In this document: positions 17,647 to 27,888 of the stretch, piece by piece
Layout: every line of letters starts with the position of its first letter
Numbering within the stretch: the first letter of the stretch is position 1
Source: an uncultured Duncaniella sp.
GTDB lineage: Bacteria > Bacteroidota > Bacteroidia > Bacteroidales > Muribaculaceae
Assembly (NCBI GenBank): GCA_910587515.1
Contig: CAJULW010000038.1
Span: 1 to 64,000, forward strand
Length of the DNA stretch: 64,000 bases
Reading direction: 5' to 3'
Notes under the pieces: generated by a model
The model's database searches: none
What the model was told of the DNA's origin: nothing
What the model saw: only the letters and a program-made list of their open reading frames with translations
Translations under genes and position numbers: made by a program

Positions 17647-19701
17647 TTATGCTTTGTCACCGGATTTATTTATCAATTTGTTCAATTTTGCCGGTGTTGA
17701 TGCCTCCGGGTAATCTGAAAAATTTAATCTTAACGAACATCCTTCGCTATATCTGCTACAACCGAATGCGGTTTTTCCTTTCAGTATATGTCCTTTACCA
17801 CATAAAGGACATGATATCTGTTCAAATTTACGGATACGTGGAGAGCGTTGTTTGAGTGTTTTTTCTGTTTTTGTTGACTTCTCTTTTACAGATAATTCAG
17901 TTGGGTTGTCAACAAAAATTTTTGATCTGGAGTTATCGCTCAATACACTTAGAACGATCTGGTTTATAAGCTCTTTTAATTCTAAAATAAATTCGGAGGC
18001 CGAGTATTCGCCACGTTCGATTCTGCGTAATTTATTTTCCCACAATCCGGTTAGTTTCGCGCTTTTTAACAGTTCTTCGTTAATCGTGGATATGAGATCG
18101 ATACCGGCTTGTGTTGCCATAATTGATTTTCTGTTCCGATATATGTATCTGCGTTTAAACAAGGTCTCTATTATAGCCGCCCGTGTAGATGGACGACCAA
18201 TGCCGTTTTCTTTCATCGCTTCTCTAAGAGCTTCGTCCTCGACAGTTTTACCAGCTGATTCCATGGCTCTAAGCAATGTACCTTCAGTATAGAATTTCGG
18301 TGGTTGTGTTGTGCGTTTTTGAAGAGCAGGTATGTGAGTGCCACTCTCCCCTATTCTGAATTCGGGTAGAATCTTGTCATCGGAAAGGTCTTCTTCTTGA
18401 AGCTCTTTTGTCTGTGTTGTTTCAAATAGCACTCTCCAACCTGGATTTTCAATGATTTTTCCAGTCGCTTTGAAGCCTGTCGTCCCAACCTCTCCATTCA
18501 CCACAGTACTTTGGAATTTACAGTCCGGATAGAATGCGGCAATAAACCGTAAAGCAATTAAATGATATAATTGACGCTCATTGCCTACAAGAATTTTGGG
18601 AGACTGTCCTGTGGGAATTATCGCATGGTGATCTGTGACTTTTGAATTGTCAAAAACCTTTTTGCTTTTAGGCAGTTTGGAACCCAACAAAGGCTGGACA
18701 TATTGAGCGTAAGGCTCCATCGAATTTAATATCGCAGGAACTTTAGGATAGATATCATCAGACAGATATGTAGTGTCTACTCGCGGATAAGTAGTGACTT
18801 TCTTTTCATAAAGCGATTGTATCAGCCGTAGGGTTTCATCAGCTGTCCACCCCCATTTTTTGTTACATTCCACTTGTAAAGATGTCAAGTCAAACAGGCG
18901 TGGAGGAGCCTCACGTCCATTTTTTTTCTGAACGTCCGTTATACGCATCGGATGCACCGAGATCTCATGCAATGTTTTTTCCGCTTCTTCCGGTGTCTTG
19001 AAACGACCGGATGCAGCATTAAATATCGTATCACGATATACGGTTTTCAGTTCCCAATAATCTTCAGGTTTAAAATTTTCTATTTCAGACTGGCGTTGTA
19101 CTATCAATGCGAGTGTCGGGGTCTGAACACGACCTATTGACAGCACATTCCCTGGTGATGAGTATTTCAGTGAGTATAAACGGGTCGCATTCATTCCTAA
19201 AATCCAATCACCGATAGCCCTCGATAGTCCGGCATAATAAAGATTGTCAAAATCAGATTGTGACTGCAAACGCGAAAATCCTTCACGTATTGATTCATCG
19301 GTAAGAGAAGATATCCAAAGCCTTTTTACCGGGCAAGCGACCGACGCTTTTTGCATTACCCATCTTTGTATCAATTCTCCTTCCTGCCCGGCGTCACCGC
19401 AATTAATGACTTCATCAGCTTCAGCGATGAGAGATTCGATCACATGAAATTGTCGCTCTATGCCGGTGTCATTAATAACTTTGATTCCAAAACGTGAAGG
19501 TATCATTGGCAATACACCAAGAGACCACCTTTTCCAACGGTCCTCATAGTCACCAGGTTCTTTAAGAGTACACAGATGTCCAAAGGTCCAGGTAACTTTA
19601 TAGTCACCCCCTTCGTAGTATCCTTCACGACGTACGTTCGCTCCTATAATTTGCGCTATATCTTTAGCGACGCTCGGTTTCTCGGTTATGCAAAGCTTCA
19701 T
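17647..19701 (-). CDS. topB: DNA topoisomerase III
   Basis: Type IA topoisomerase of 684 residues that decatenates DNA. The TOPRIM domain starts the protein (LCITEKPSVAKDIA) and has the acidic motif CGDAGQEGE. The active-site tyrosine is Y305 in TTYPRVDT. RPSTRAAIIETLFKRRY is the conserved C-terminal core motif. A four-cysteine zinc ribbon (CPLCGKGHI...) is near the C-terminus. It is chromosomal in context: no mobilisation genes are nearby, although topB homologues are also frequent on Bacteroidales conjugative elements. Its ATG overlaps the stop of the upstream small gene by four bases. Confidence 0.95.
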   Translation of the reverse strand: MKLCITEKPSVAKDIAQIIGANVRREGYYEGGDYKVTWTFGHLCTLKEPGDYEDRWKRWSLGVLPMIPSRFGIKVINDTGIERQFHVIESLIAEADEVINCGDAGQEGELIQRWVMQKASVACPVKRLWISSLTDESIREGFSRLQSQSDFDNLYYAGLSRAIGDWILGMNATRLYSLKYSSPGNVLSIGRVQTPTLALIVQRQSEIENFKPEDYWELKTVYRDTIFNAASGRFKTPEEAEKTLHEISVHPMRITDVQKKNGREAPPRLFDLTSLQVECNKKWGWTADETLRLIQSLYEKKVTTYPRVDTTYLSDDIYPKVPAILNSMEPYAQYVQPLLGSKLPKSKKVFDNSKVTDHHAIIPTGQSPKILVGNERQLYHLIALRFIAAFYPDCKFQSTVVNGEVGTTGFKATGKIIENPGWRVLFETTQTKELQEEDLSDDKILPEFRIGESGTHIPALQKRTTQPPKFYTEGTLLRAMESAGKTVEDEALREAMKENGIGRPSTRAAIIETLFKRRYIYRNRKSIMATQAGIDLISTINEELLKSAKLTGLWENKLRRIERGEYSASEFILELKELINQIVLSVLSDNSRSKIFVDNPTELSVKEKSTKTEKTLKQRSPRIRKFEQISCPLCGKGHILKGKTAFGCSRYSEGCSLRLNFSDYPEASTPAKLNKLINKSGDKA

Positions 19702-20108
19702 TTATGCTTTCTGACAATCTTCTTTACAGTGGTTGTTGACGACCCTTTGGATGTTGTAAAAATAATTTGCAACTCATCGGTCGGTTTTAAAGCCGGGAAA
19801 TCAATTTCGACAGGAATTGTCCCATCATCTTCCCATTGGAAATATCTTTTAAAATCAACTCCGTCAATATCAGTAGTTCCAGCAGTCATCCCCGCTCCTA
19901 TTAACTTCACATAATCGATACGATTGGATGTATGAGGCCGCCCGATGATTTTTCCATAAATACGAGTGAGGTCATCACGATAATCTATGCTGTCGACTCC
20001 GAATGAAAGAATATTGTCGGATGCCGATTTGTAATCAGAAAATGTATCCGCTTTTAAAGCAGATACAGATATTAGAACGGCAATTACTGGTAACAAGATT
20101 TTTTTCAT
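19698..20108 (-). CDS. Small periplasmic protein of unknown function
   Basis: 136 residues with a clear signal peptide (MKKILLPVIAVLISVSALKA). The mature part is mostly beta, with charged and polar stretches (IDYRDDLTRIYGKIIGRPHTSNRIDYVKL) and a basic C-terminal tail. I do not recognise a family. The spaced IDYRDDL and RIDYVKL look like strands of a small beta-sandwich, but this is weak. It has its own promoter and overlaps topB by four bases, so the two are probably co-transcribed although their cell locations differ. Confidence 0.75.
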   Translation of the reverse strand: MKKILLPVIAVLISVSALKADTFSDYKSASDNILSFGVDSIDYRDDLTRIYGKIIGRPHTSNRIDYVKLIGAGMTAGTTDIDGVDFKRYFQWEDDGTIPVEIDFPALKPTDELQIIFTTSKGSSTTTVKKIVRKHK

Positions 20109-20122
20109 GATGAATGTATTTG

Positions 20123-20153
20123 CAAAATTAGTTAGAATTATTTATTCGGACAA
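20123..20153 (-). promoter_or_regulatory. Promoter of the 19698-20108 gene and topB
   Basis: Minus strand TTG (20151-20153), 20 bases, TAATTTTG (20123-20130), 14 bases before the ATG. Confidence 0.65.
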
Positions 20154-20177
20154 TAGAATTAAAATATCCGTTTTATA

Positions 20178-20681
20178 TCAACGTCCGGTAAGATATTTTT
20201 CAAGAGTTTCGACAGACGGATTTATCGCGATAATCTTTCCTTCAGGATTTATAAGGTATGATGAAAAACCATGGTCCAAACGATAATCCGATTTCATGTT
20301 CTTTGTTTTTATATCTGTTATATGAAACTGGGTTGATCCTTCAAGGCTGTCTTTTTTGATAATTTCGTGAAACATATTAGGATCCGAATCAGTGTTTACG
20401 GAAAGTAATGCAAACGGATGATTGGTATTGCCCCTTCTTAAGAAGCGATCATATTCTCCTGTCGCAATTCTGGAAATGGCATTGGATGAATCCCAAAAGT
20501 TAACAAGAACGTATTTTCCTCTGAGATTTGCGAGAGAGATATTTACCGAGTCATTGTGTATCATTTCGATCTCAGGAGCGGTATATCCTTCGTCAGCTTT
20601 TATGACACGTTCAGAATATGCTGAGACCAAAAGTACCAATGTTGAGAAAAATACGATATAACTCCAGGCTCGTTTCATCAT
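20178..20681 (-). CDS. Thioredoxin-fold protein lacking the CxxC motif
   Basis: 167 residues with an N-terminal hydrophobic signal or anchor (WSYIVFFSTLVLLVSAYS). The following part looks like a TlpA/AhpC thioredoxin fold: APEIEM, NLRGKYVLVNFWDSS, then LLSVNTDSD and YLINPEGKIIAINPS. At the place of the redox CxxC there is DSSNA, and the mature part has no cysteine. It is therefore probably not a thiol oxidoreductase and may have a binding or structural role. It lies between a strong inverted repeat (20689-20739) upstream and the topB pair downstream. Two adjacent ATG codons (20681, 20678) could start it. Confidence 0.8.
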   Translation of the reverse strand: MMKRAWSYIVFFSTLVLLVSAYSERVIKADEGYTAPEIEMIHNDSVNISLANLRGKYVLVNFWDSSNAISRIATGEYDRFLRRGNTNHPFALLSVNTDSDPNMFHEIIKKDSLEGSTQFHITDIKTKNMKSDYRLDHGFSSYLINPEGKIIAINPSVETLEKYLTGR

Positions 20682-20688
20682 TATAAAA

Positions 20689-20739
20689 TTAGGGGGATTT
20701 AACGGTCCCTTGATTATATAGACAATTAAATCCCCCTAA
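20689..20739. terminator. 14-bp perfect inverted repeat between tamL and the thioredoxin-like gene
   Basis: TTAGGGGGATTTAA (20689-20702) and its exact complement (20726-20739) flank 23 bases. On the minus strand the second arm is followed by TTTTAT, so it can end transcription from tamL. It also lies only seven bases before the next start codon and could control that gene. Confidence 0.65.
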
Positions 20740-20769
20740 AAGTTTTATAGCGAGTATGCTGCGACAGTT

Positions 20770-23052
20770 CTAAAACGGATATCCTATCGCAAGATGAAAC
20801 GCTAAAGAATTTTTGAATGATTCCATATTGTAATATCCACGTTTGCCAGTATCGTATGGTGCATGGATTCCTATACCGAGATCTCCGCGTATAACAAGCA
20901 TCGAGATATCGAAACGGAGACCCACACCGGTTCCAAGAGCGAGATCTTTAAAAAAACTATCAGCTTTCAGTTGTCCACCTGGACGCTGAGGCTCATTTTT
21001 TAATGTCCAGACATTTCCTGCGTCTAAAAATAAAGCTCCATGCAAAGGCCCGAGAATCGGGAAACGATATTCCATATTGGCAATAAAAGTAAACGTGCCT
21101 GTTTGATCAAAATAGCCATTGACCTGATCGGCCGGAGCCCTGTATGATCCAGGACCGATTGAACGGACTGTGAACGCGCGTACGGAATTCGCGCCTCCAC
21201 AGTAAAATTGTTCGCTATAAGGTACTTGCGAAGAATTACCGTATGCATGAGCCGCTCCTGCACCTATTCGGCTTACAAGCCAATGGTTATGGAGAATGCG
21301 CCTGCCATATACAACTTGGGCATATCCTTTTATAAATTGGGAAAACGGAGTTTTAAACAACGTCTTCTCCCCTTTTTTTCCGCATAATTCGTAAATTGAC
21401 CAAAAAATATTGCCTGCCTGCTGAAGCGAAAACTGCACATTTATTGTGTTATTTCTGTTCATGGCGCGGTCATATATAAAACTGTATGACATTTGCGGTA
21501 TATATTGGCTCTGGAAACTGAGTGCTATGGCCGGATTTGCATCCATTATGGAGTCAAATTCGACAGTCGTATGCTGCAATCTGTTGTATGTCAATTTGAA
21601 TAGAGTCAATGTATTTGAGATATATTTCGACGAACGCCAATCGTACGAAATTCCGGCATTGAATTGACTTAATTTAAAGTAATGGGGCCGGTTTAATAGA
21701 TCCGCACCAAGATTCAGCCTTGTCCAGCTTACATCACGATGCGTACGTGGGATAAAACGCGGAGCGAGCAGTCGTGGGAATGACAAGTTTGCATTAATTC
21801 CGACTTCGTATGAATTAAGAGCGGAATTGTGTTTGCCTGATCCAGTTTGCCATTCGTATGCTCCTGTCAATGATAATGTAAGCAACTCTCCCCCACCGAA
21901 AACATTCCGGTTTGTCACACCCAAAGTCAGCCCCGGGCCAAGATATGAATTGGATTTAGATGAGAGGTTTGCTTCGACCGAAGCTTCAAGCGGTTTGTCA
22001 TAAGTACATTCGATCACGACATCAAGCAAATCTCTGTCCGGACTTAAAGTGTCAGGGACAACATTTATATTTATGTTATTAAAAATTCCGAGACGAGCCA
22101 GTCGAGTCTGTGTCGTGTTCATTTGTCTCACTGAAAATGTACGTCCTTCCCGAAAAGCTATGCATGATGGTATCAGACCGTTACGTAGTCTCCCTGGAAG
22201 ATACCGTATAAGAGTTCCCTTATCAGTCTCTGTCGTATCCGGAGTTCCACCACCGTTATTCCGATAGATATATGTAGTTATCTCCCCAGTCCGATAGTTT
22301 GTCATCGCCATCGATGGAGTATTGTCTGCAAGATCGAGTTTTAGTGCTATATTGCCTTGGTTGATAGTGCTGTCTGCAAAATACTGAATGTACTCAGGTC
22401 TAAAGAAATAAAATCCACGGTTCCTGACGGCATTTGCGATATTGATGCGCAGGACTGACAATGAATCGGATGAATATCGTGATCCCGTTTGCAGATATTT
22501 TGATTTTCTCGCTACCGAATCAATCAGATGGTTAAGACGTGTTGTGTCTGGGAGTAAAATTATGGAATCAATAATGTATGGTTTCCCAACATTCACCTTA
22601 TAAAGTATCGATGCTTTTTTCTTATTCTTTTTCTGCACAAGTTCGAAAGAAGATGTACCTGAGAAATATCCATTATTGTCGAGTATCTGATCAAGCATGT
22701 GTACCCTTACTTCTGGTCTGACATCACTTACAAGAACGGGGGCAGTCGCAAGTTTCTCGTATATCCAATGTTTGATTCCTTTGGGCGGATTTGGCCAATT
22801 ATTGTAAACCCATAGTCCCAAAGGGAACGGGTAGCGTATCGATGGCGAACCGAGCAAAGAATTGTTCGGTTTTACGGAGACGGCTTCAGTAAGAGAACTT
22901 TCAACTTCTCTCGGAAATTTCATGTTATCCGGAGTAGTTATCTTAACACCTTTCAAACCCGTGTAAAGGATGTCATCTTTGCCAAGTCTCTTTGTCGTTG
23001 AGCAGCCTGCAAGAACCAGACAAGCGACAATATATATAATTATCTTTTTCAC
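20770..23052 (-). CDS. tamL: TamA-like outer-membrane lipoprotein of the BamA superfamily
   Basis: 760 residues from a GTG start at 23052. This start gives a clean lipoprotein signal (KKIIIYIVACLVLAGC, lipid-carrying C17), whereas the longer frame to 23139 does not. Repeated POTRA-like domains fill residues 20-380. A 16-strand type beta-barrel follows, with YSEQFYCGGANSVRAFTVRSIGPG as the hairpin region and GVGLRFDISMLVIRGDLGIG near the end; the last residue is Phe, as in BamA. This architecture is the Bacteroidota TamL type. It is 56 bases downstream of tamB, so it is the outer-membrane half of a TamL-TamB envelope assembly or lipid transport machine. Confidence 0.87.
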   Translation of the reverse strand: MKKIIIYIVACLVLAGCSTTKRLGKDDILYTGLKGVKITTPDNMKFPREVESSLTEAVSVKPNNSLLGSPSIRYPFPLGLWVYNNWPNPPKGIKHWIYEKLATAPVLVSDVRPEVRVHMLDQILDNNGYFSGTSSFELVQKKNKKKASILYKVNVGKPYIIDSIILLPDTTRLNHLIDSVARKSKYLQTGSRYSSDSLSVLRINIANAVRNRGFYFFRPEYIQYFADSTINQGNIALKLDLADNTPSMAMTNYRTGEITTYIYRNNGGGTPDTTETDKGTLIRYLPGRLRNGLIPSCIAFREGRTFSVRQMNTTQTRLARLGIFNNININVVPDTLSPDRDLLDVVIECTYDKPLEASVEANLSSKSNSYLGPGLTLGVTNRNVFGGGELLTLSLTGAYEWQTGSGKHNSALNSYEVGINANLSFPRLLAPRFIPRTHRDVSWTRLNLGADLLNRPHYFKLSQFNAGISYDWRSSKYISNTLTLFKLTYNRLQHTTVEFDSIMDANPAIALSFQSQYIPQMSYSFIYDRAMNRNNTINVQFSLQQAGNIFWSIYELCGKKGEKTLFKTPFSQFIKGYAQVVYGRRILHNHWLVSRIGAGAAHAYGNSSQVPYSEQFYCGGANSVRAFTVRSIGPGSYRAPADQVNGYFDQTGTFTFIANMEYRFPILGPLHGALFLDAGNVWTLKNEPQRPGGQLKADSFFKDLALGTGVGLRFDISMLVIRGDLGIGIHAPYDTGKRGYYNMESFKNSLAFHLAIGYPF

Positions 23053-23108
23053 TGCTTTACAAATTAAAATATTAGAATTTCTCGTGATAAGACACCATAC
23101 AAAGGTTA

Positions 23109-26100
23109 TTAGTCCCGACGAATTCCGAACAGTTCCCAAAGTGTGTTCAATTTCTTTTTAAATACAAAACCTACGCCAGTCTGTGTTATTTCGCCTTCAA
23201 GAATACTTTCGTAACCAGTATGTCTGAATATCTTGATATACATCGACCCCGATTTATTTAGCATATACTCAAATGAAATATCATTTACGAGGTTTTGTGA
23301 GAAATTTTCATCCGCATCTGCATCGGTCGAGTAATTTCCCCCAACTACAATTTTAAAACGGTCGTTGAAAAATGTTTTGCTTAACCTATAACTGTAAGAT
23401 GTGGTTGAAGACGTAGCCCCTCCGTATGTCTTGTCATATTGGTCTATCCCGAATGATATGTCTACGCCACGGATATTGTTAGCGGCCCATGAGTTTAGTT
23501 TGGATGTAAGGAATGAGTACAATTGATTGCCTGACAAATTGGCATTGCCTTTCGTTCCGGCTCCCGTATAAACATTGTATAGTAATAGATTCATTGCCTG
23601 GTTGGCTCGCTGTTCAGCCGACATTGACGCAAGTTCGTTCTGTACGGTTATGTCATCATCTGTCGCCAGATCAAAGGCTATATTCATACTCTCAAGCGTA
23701 TTGGTTACCGTAAGAATCACATCAAAATTAACAAGACGTGAATTTTGACCTTGTTGAGTAACATTTGCTTTCATCACATCAATAGCCTTTATATTCAGGC
23801 GTGGATTCATTAACTCACCGTTAAAAGCGACATAAGAGCCCTCTTGGAATTCAAATTGTTTTTCACTCATGAAAGGAGGTGTATATCTTACGAATCCACT
23901 GTTAATATCGATACGTCCTGTCATCCTGTCTCCATTAAGTTCAGACATTGAGAATGTGACATCGCCACTTGGCTGAAGGTGTATACGGTTTGAACCGTTG
24001 GCAGATAAATCAACATTGATAGTGGAACCGTTATCAATCCGCAAGCGCGCATCCAGATCAAGAGCCATTGAACTTACTACGATTGAGTCAGCTTTTGAAA
24101 TACCGGTAGTGTCGTTAAACTGAACAAAATGGACCATATCCTCAGTGCTTTGGGAGCTCAAAGATTGTGCGGTTTCTGATAATATGTACGTTATGTTTGT
24201 CCCAGACAAGAGCCTGAGATCCGCGTTGACCTTAAGAAATTTCATGTCCCCTTTTGCCGATGCATCCACATTTACAAAAGCCTTTCCGTAGACATCCGCT
24301 CCGTGAGGCCTGGTGCTGTTTACGATTTGCATATTTTTAGCCTTTAAATCAAGGTTCAATGCCAAATTGGCCAAATTGCGGGCATTGACAGTTCCGTTAA
24401 CGACCAAAGGATTGTCATTTGCCGCTTTTATCATGAAGTCGTTAAACGATATTATCCCACTATCGACAGGTATCTTTTCCTCAGAGAAACGGAATGATGT
24501 GCCAAGCATTTTTACTTTGACACTTGTGGTATCAAAATCTATAAACCCGTTGAATACTGGTTTAGTCATATCCCCGGTTATCTTCATCTCTCCGTTAAGC
24601 ATACCGTTAAGTGTCGCCATTCCTTGAGGGATAAACGGGTTTACCACACGAAGCGGAAATTTGATCATACGAAAATCCAGAAGAAACGGATTTTCCATAG
24701 TGCTGTCGTTAAGAACACCCTGGGCCGTGATAGTCTTTACAGAATCCACCATAAGACTGACATCGGCCATAAGTCTGCCCCCAATGGAATTTGACACATT
24801 TACATCAAGATCGAATGTCCCGACACGGTCACGTCCGTAGAATAAATCACTTAGACCAACACTTCCTTTTCCTGTTAGCACATTATCTTCATACCTGAAT
24901 CTTATGTCAGCATTAAGATCGCCTTTGATCGGAGGAGCGAACGGATTGATCGAAAGCCAATCTTGTAGATGCACCTGTGATACCTGTAAAATGAGATCTT
25001 CCTGGCTGTTTTCGGACTGATGCGCATGTTCCATTAATGAATCGGTTGTCTCTGCCGGATGCTCAGTAAACAACTTTATGAAGCTATTGTCACCTTTTAA
25101 CGCAAGGTTCGCATCAAGATGCCTGTTTGTAAGATTTAAACTTATGAAATTGTCTTTGTTTATGGTCCATGGCTTATATGCGATAGTCGGTTTAAGCGGG
25201 ACTAACTTTATTGTGACCACACTGTCTTTCAATATAGCTGAAAGTCCGAAATTAAACCCTTTTTCGCCCTTGATATTATGCTGATTCATGAATACGGAAA
25301 GACGGTTTATGCCGGCAAAACCGTTCATTGCAACATGAGCAAAATCATCAAAAGTGCCAGGACGATTATTTATTTCCGCACGATACACAAGATATTGGCT
25401 ATGCTGCATAGCATTAAATGAGACAGAATCCAGACGTGTGGAACCTGAAACAAAACCATCCACGAATGTGTTCATTGAAATTACCGAATCGTTGTGCAAT
25501 CCTGCCACGAGACGTGAGAACTCAATATTGGAGTTTTCTTTCAAAAATGAAGAAGCGACATTGTTTTTCCCCATATCAAGCACCATATTTAATCTCGGAA
25601 AGACTTGGTGCAGTTTTTCGACATCTATCCTCATGCTGTCAACCTGCTTGTTTACCTCGGACATTCCGTTGCCTAAAGCGTCGATAAATGACAATAATGG
25701 AGTACGGGAAATGAGCTCAAACTTTAAGTCTCCATTTTGAACTTTCGCATCCAGTAGAGAATCGCAAGACGATAGATCGATATCAATGGGCATAGATGAA
25801 ACGATATCGGCTCCTGGAAGATTCCAGGTCAGATGTGAGATATTCGCATCAGCATCTATTTCTAAGCTCGATATGTTGTAATATCCGTCTGTTCTGACAT
25901 TCAGATTTCCACGGTTCAGAGAATCTGACAGACCGAGAGCGAGAAGATCAAGATTACGAATATCGGAAACGATGTCCCAGCGTACAGTATCTCCATCAAG
26001 ACGAGCCTTAAAATCCGCAGAGGCATTCATATTTATGTTCGAACTTCTAAGGGTTCCAGCAGCGTCTCCGTTATGAAGAGAAGCCTCAAGAGCTATATCA

Positions 26101-27845
26101 TTATACGTCTCATTATTATATTCGACTTCGTTTAATTTGAAGTCTACATCGATAAAAGAGGTCTTTTTCATGGGGTTATATCCTTTACCGTCAATCGTCG
26201 CCAATGCCGTTACCCTTCCTATGCCGAGTTCAGGCATAAATGCGTCGACCGGAAATTCGTCAAGGCGCAACGAAGCATCATACGATTCGGCTCTACCATT
26301 CCAACGCCCGATACCAGCAAGTTCTCCGTTACGTGTAGTCACATTGAAATCTCCAGATACCCTTTCCGGATAGTAATCCACCGTACCTTTAATTGCAAGA
26401 GCAGGTAACATTTTAACAGGCAAGAAAGAGAACTGCTTCTCAGTCATATTGGCAAGATGTCCATCCATCGAAAGCTCTCCACCCAATCTTGAAGGATCGA
26501 ACGGGTTTGCCACTTCTCCTTGCAATGACAGCTGTATAATGTCCGGCATTCTGAGATTAATGGAATAGACATTCAAAACTCCTGTATTACCCTCAATATC
26601 AGCGGACAATGATAATGGTTTCAAAGGTTTTAATAGATGCTGCATTTCTGGCATGACCATTGCGATTTCTTTAGGGTCGATACGTCCCGTAGCCTTTAAC
26701 ATCAATGGTAATGATTTGTCTTTAAGAAGATCGCCCATACCCATTTCACCATCTAATTTTAGCGATGAACGCAGTGTTTCTAAAACGAAACTCCGGGCTG
26801 TCATCTTCACACTATCCATTGAAAAGACGCCATCACCGTAAAGACTTATCCCACACCGTTCCGTTGCTTGAAGACGCTTTAGCGGAACACGGATGTCGGA
26901 GCCCTTGTTGTAGAAAGAATCTATCTCTATCGCAATGTCATTCAATCGAATATACGCAGGGTCAAATCCTATTGAAGGTTTCACTCCATTTTGTGCATAT
27001 AGAGCGTCTTTAGCTGTAAGGCGCAATGTTTCAGCTTTTATGGTCCATGATTCTGTTTTATCTGTATTCTCCGAAATATCTGTGTTTTTATTTTCGCTTG
27101 TTGTTTCTGTTATAGGATATATGTATGATGCCGAAACACTATCAACATTCAAACTTCGTCCTAAAATCAATTTCCTTCCCATATCAACAGTGGCTTCCGT
27201 GAGTTCCATGGCATCTACACGGCATCCCAAAGAATCGATTAGTGATTCCATAGACATTTCATAATGCAAATCACTCACTTTGATAGATCCGGCATAAATG
27301 TTCCACGGAGTGGATTTTGTCGTATCCAAAGGAGCGGAGGTGCTGTCTTCAAGAATCCTGAGCTTTACTTTTATTCCATTGATATGAGCGTTTGATAAAT
27401 TTATATCCGCATTGTGCATATCAATGTCTGTCCCATCAATGTTCGCACTTGATATGTTTGCTCGGAGCCACATTGTCGAATCAGAGTTGCCAAACTGATA
27501 AAAAGACGAATCAAGTCTCAGGCTTCCGACATCTACTTTCCCTCTTAATAAGGGCATAAATTTTATATTAACCAACGCGTGTTTTGATGTAAGCATCGTG
27601 TCACCATTCTCCTGAATCACAACAGCGTCGTCAATATTTAATTTTAACGGAAATCCAAGCCTTAATTTGCCGATATCAATTTTCATGCCTGTTGATTCCG
27701 AAAAATATTCCGTTGCGGTTTTTAAAGCAAAATCCTGTACGAAAGGCATATAAACAAGCACCGGTATTACTATGGCTATTATAACGATGCTGAATATGAT
27801 CCATAGAAAAACTTTCAGGAGCTTTTTCGCTATATTATGGCTCAA
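23109..27845 (-). CDS. tamB: Translocation and assembly module protein TamB
   Basis: Giant AsmA/TamB-type protein of 1578 residues. One N-terminal membrane helix (residues 10-32) anchors it in the inner membrane. The long remainder is repetitive beta-structure that would bridge the periplasm as a lipid-conducting groove. The C-terminal DUF490 domain includes the stretch LLYNVYTGAGTKGN and ends near the barrel partner. An in-frame stop upstream excludes earlier starts and the next Met is at residue 33, so the TTG at 27845 appears to be the real start. tamL follows on the same strand. Confidence 0.9.
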   Translation of the reverse strand: MSHNIAKKLLKVFLWIIFSIVIIAIVIPVLVYMPFVQDFALKTATEYFSESTGMKIDIGKLRLGFPLKLNIDDAVVIQENGDTMLTSKHALVNIKFMPLLRGKVDVGSLRLDSSFYQFGNSDSTMWLRANISSANIDGTDIDMHNADINLSNAHINGIKVKLRILEDSTSAPLDTTKSTPWNIYAGSIKVSDLHYEMSMESLIDSLGCRVDAMELTEATVDMGRKLILGRSLNVDSVSASYIYPITETTSENKNTDISENTDKTESWTIKAETLRLTAKDALYAQNGVKPSIGFDPAYIRLNDIAIEIDSFYNKGSDIRVPLKRLQATERCGISLYGDGVFSMDSVKMTARSFVLETLRSSLKLDGEMGMGDLLKDKSLPLMLKATGRIDPKEIAMVMPEMQHLLKPLKPLSLSADIEGNTGVLNVYSINLRMPDIIQLSLQGEVANPFDPSRLGGELSMDGHLANMTEKQFSFLPVKMLPALAIKGTVDYYPERVSGDFNVTTRNGELAGIGRWNGRAESYDASLRLDEFPVDAFMPELGIGRVTALATIDGKGYNPMKKTSFIDVDFKLNEVEYNNETYNDIALEASLHNGDAAGTLRSSNINMNASADFKARLDGDTVRWDIVSDIRNLDLLALGLSDSLNRGNLNVRTDGYYNISSLEIDADANISHLTWNLPGADIVSSMPIDIDLSSCDSLLDAKVQNGDLKFELISRTPLLSFIDALGNGMSEVNKQVDSMRIDVEKLHQVFPRLNMVLDMGKNNVASSFLKENSNIEFSRLVAGLHNDSVISMNTFVDGFVSGSTRLDSVSFNAMQHSQYLVYRAEINNRPGTFDDFAHVAMNGFAGINRLSVFMNQHNIKGEKGFNFGLSAILKDSVVTIKLVPLKPTIAYKPWTINKDNFISLNLTNRHLDANLALKGDNSFIKLFTEHPAETTDSLMEHAHQSENSQEDLILQVSQVHLQDWLSINPFAPPIKGDLNADIRFRYEDNVLTGKGSVGLSDLFYGRDRVGTFDLDVNVSNSIGGRLMADVSLMVDSVKTITAQGVLNDSTMENPFLLDFRMIKFPLRVVNPFIPQGMATLNGMLNGEMKITGDMTKPVFNGFIDFDTTSVKVKMLGTSFRFSEEKIPVDSGIISFNDFMIKAANDNPLVVNGTVNARNLANLALNLDLKAKNMQIVNSTRPHGADVYGKAFVNVDASAKGDMKFLKVNADLRLLSGTNITYILSETAQSLSSQSTEDMVHFVQFNDTTGISKADSIVVSSMALDLDARLRIDNGSTINVDLSANGSNRIHLQPSGDVTFSMSELNGDRMTGRIDINSGFVRYTPPFMSEKQFEFQEGSYVAFNGELMNPRLNIKAIDVMKANVTQQGQNSRLVNFDVILTVTNTLESMNIAFDLATDDDITVQNELASMSAEQRANQAMNLLLYNVYTGAGTKGNANLSGNQLYSFLTSKLNSWAANNIRGVDISFGIDQYDKTYGGATSSTTSYSYRLSKTFFNDRFKIVVGGNYSTDADADENFSQNLVNDISFEYMLNKSGSMYIKIFRHTGYESILEGEITQTGVGFVFKKKLNTLWELFGIRRD

Positions 27846-27888
27846 AACGCATTATTTTTAATTGTTTGACAAACGTGAGAATATCAAC

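Noticed and set aside
17647..19701. topB as a mark of an integrated conjugative element
   Set aside because: No relaxase, tra gene, integrase or attachment repeats in the window; neighbours are chromosomal housekeeping genes.
20689..20739. Invertible promoter or phase-variation switch
   Set aside because: The 23-base spacer between the arms holds no promoter-like sequence and no recombinase gene is near; a terminator explains it better.
24313..27264. Several plus-strand open frames of 60-130 codons across the tamB region
   Set aside because: They are antisense to a continuous 1578-codon gene, have no promoter and no family resemblance.
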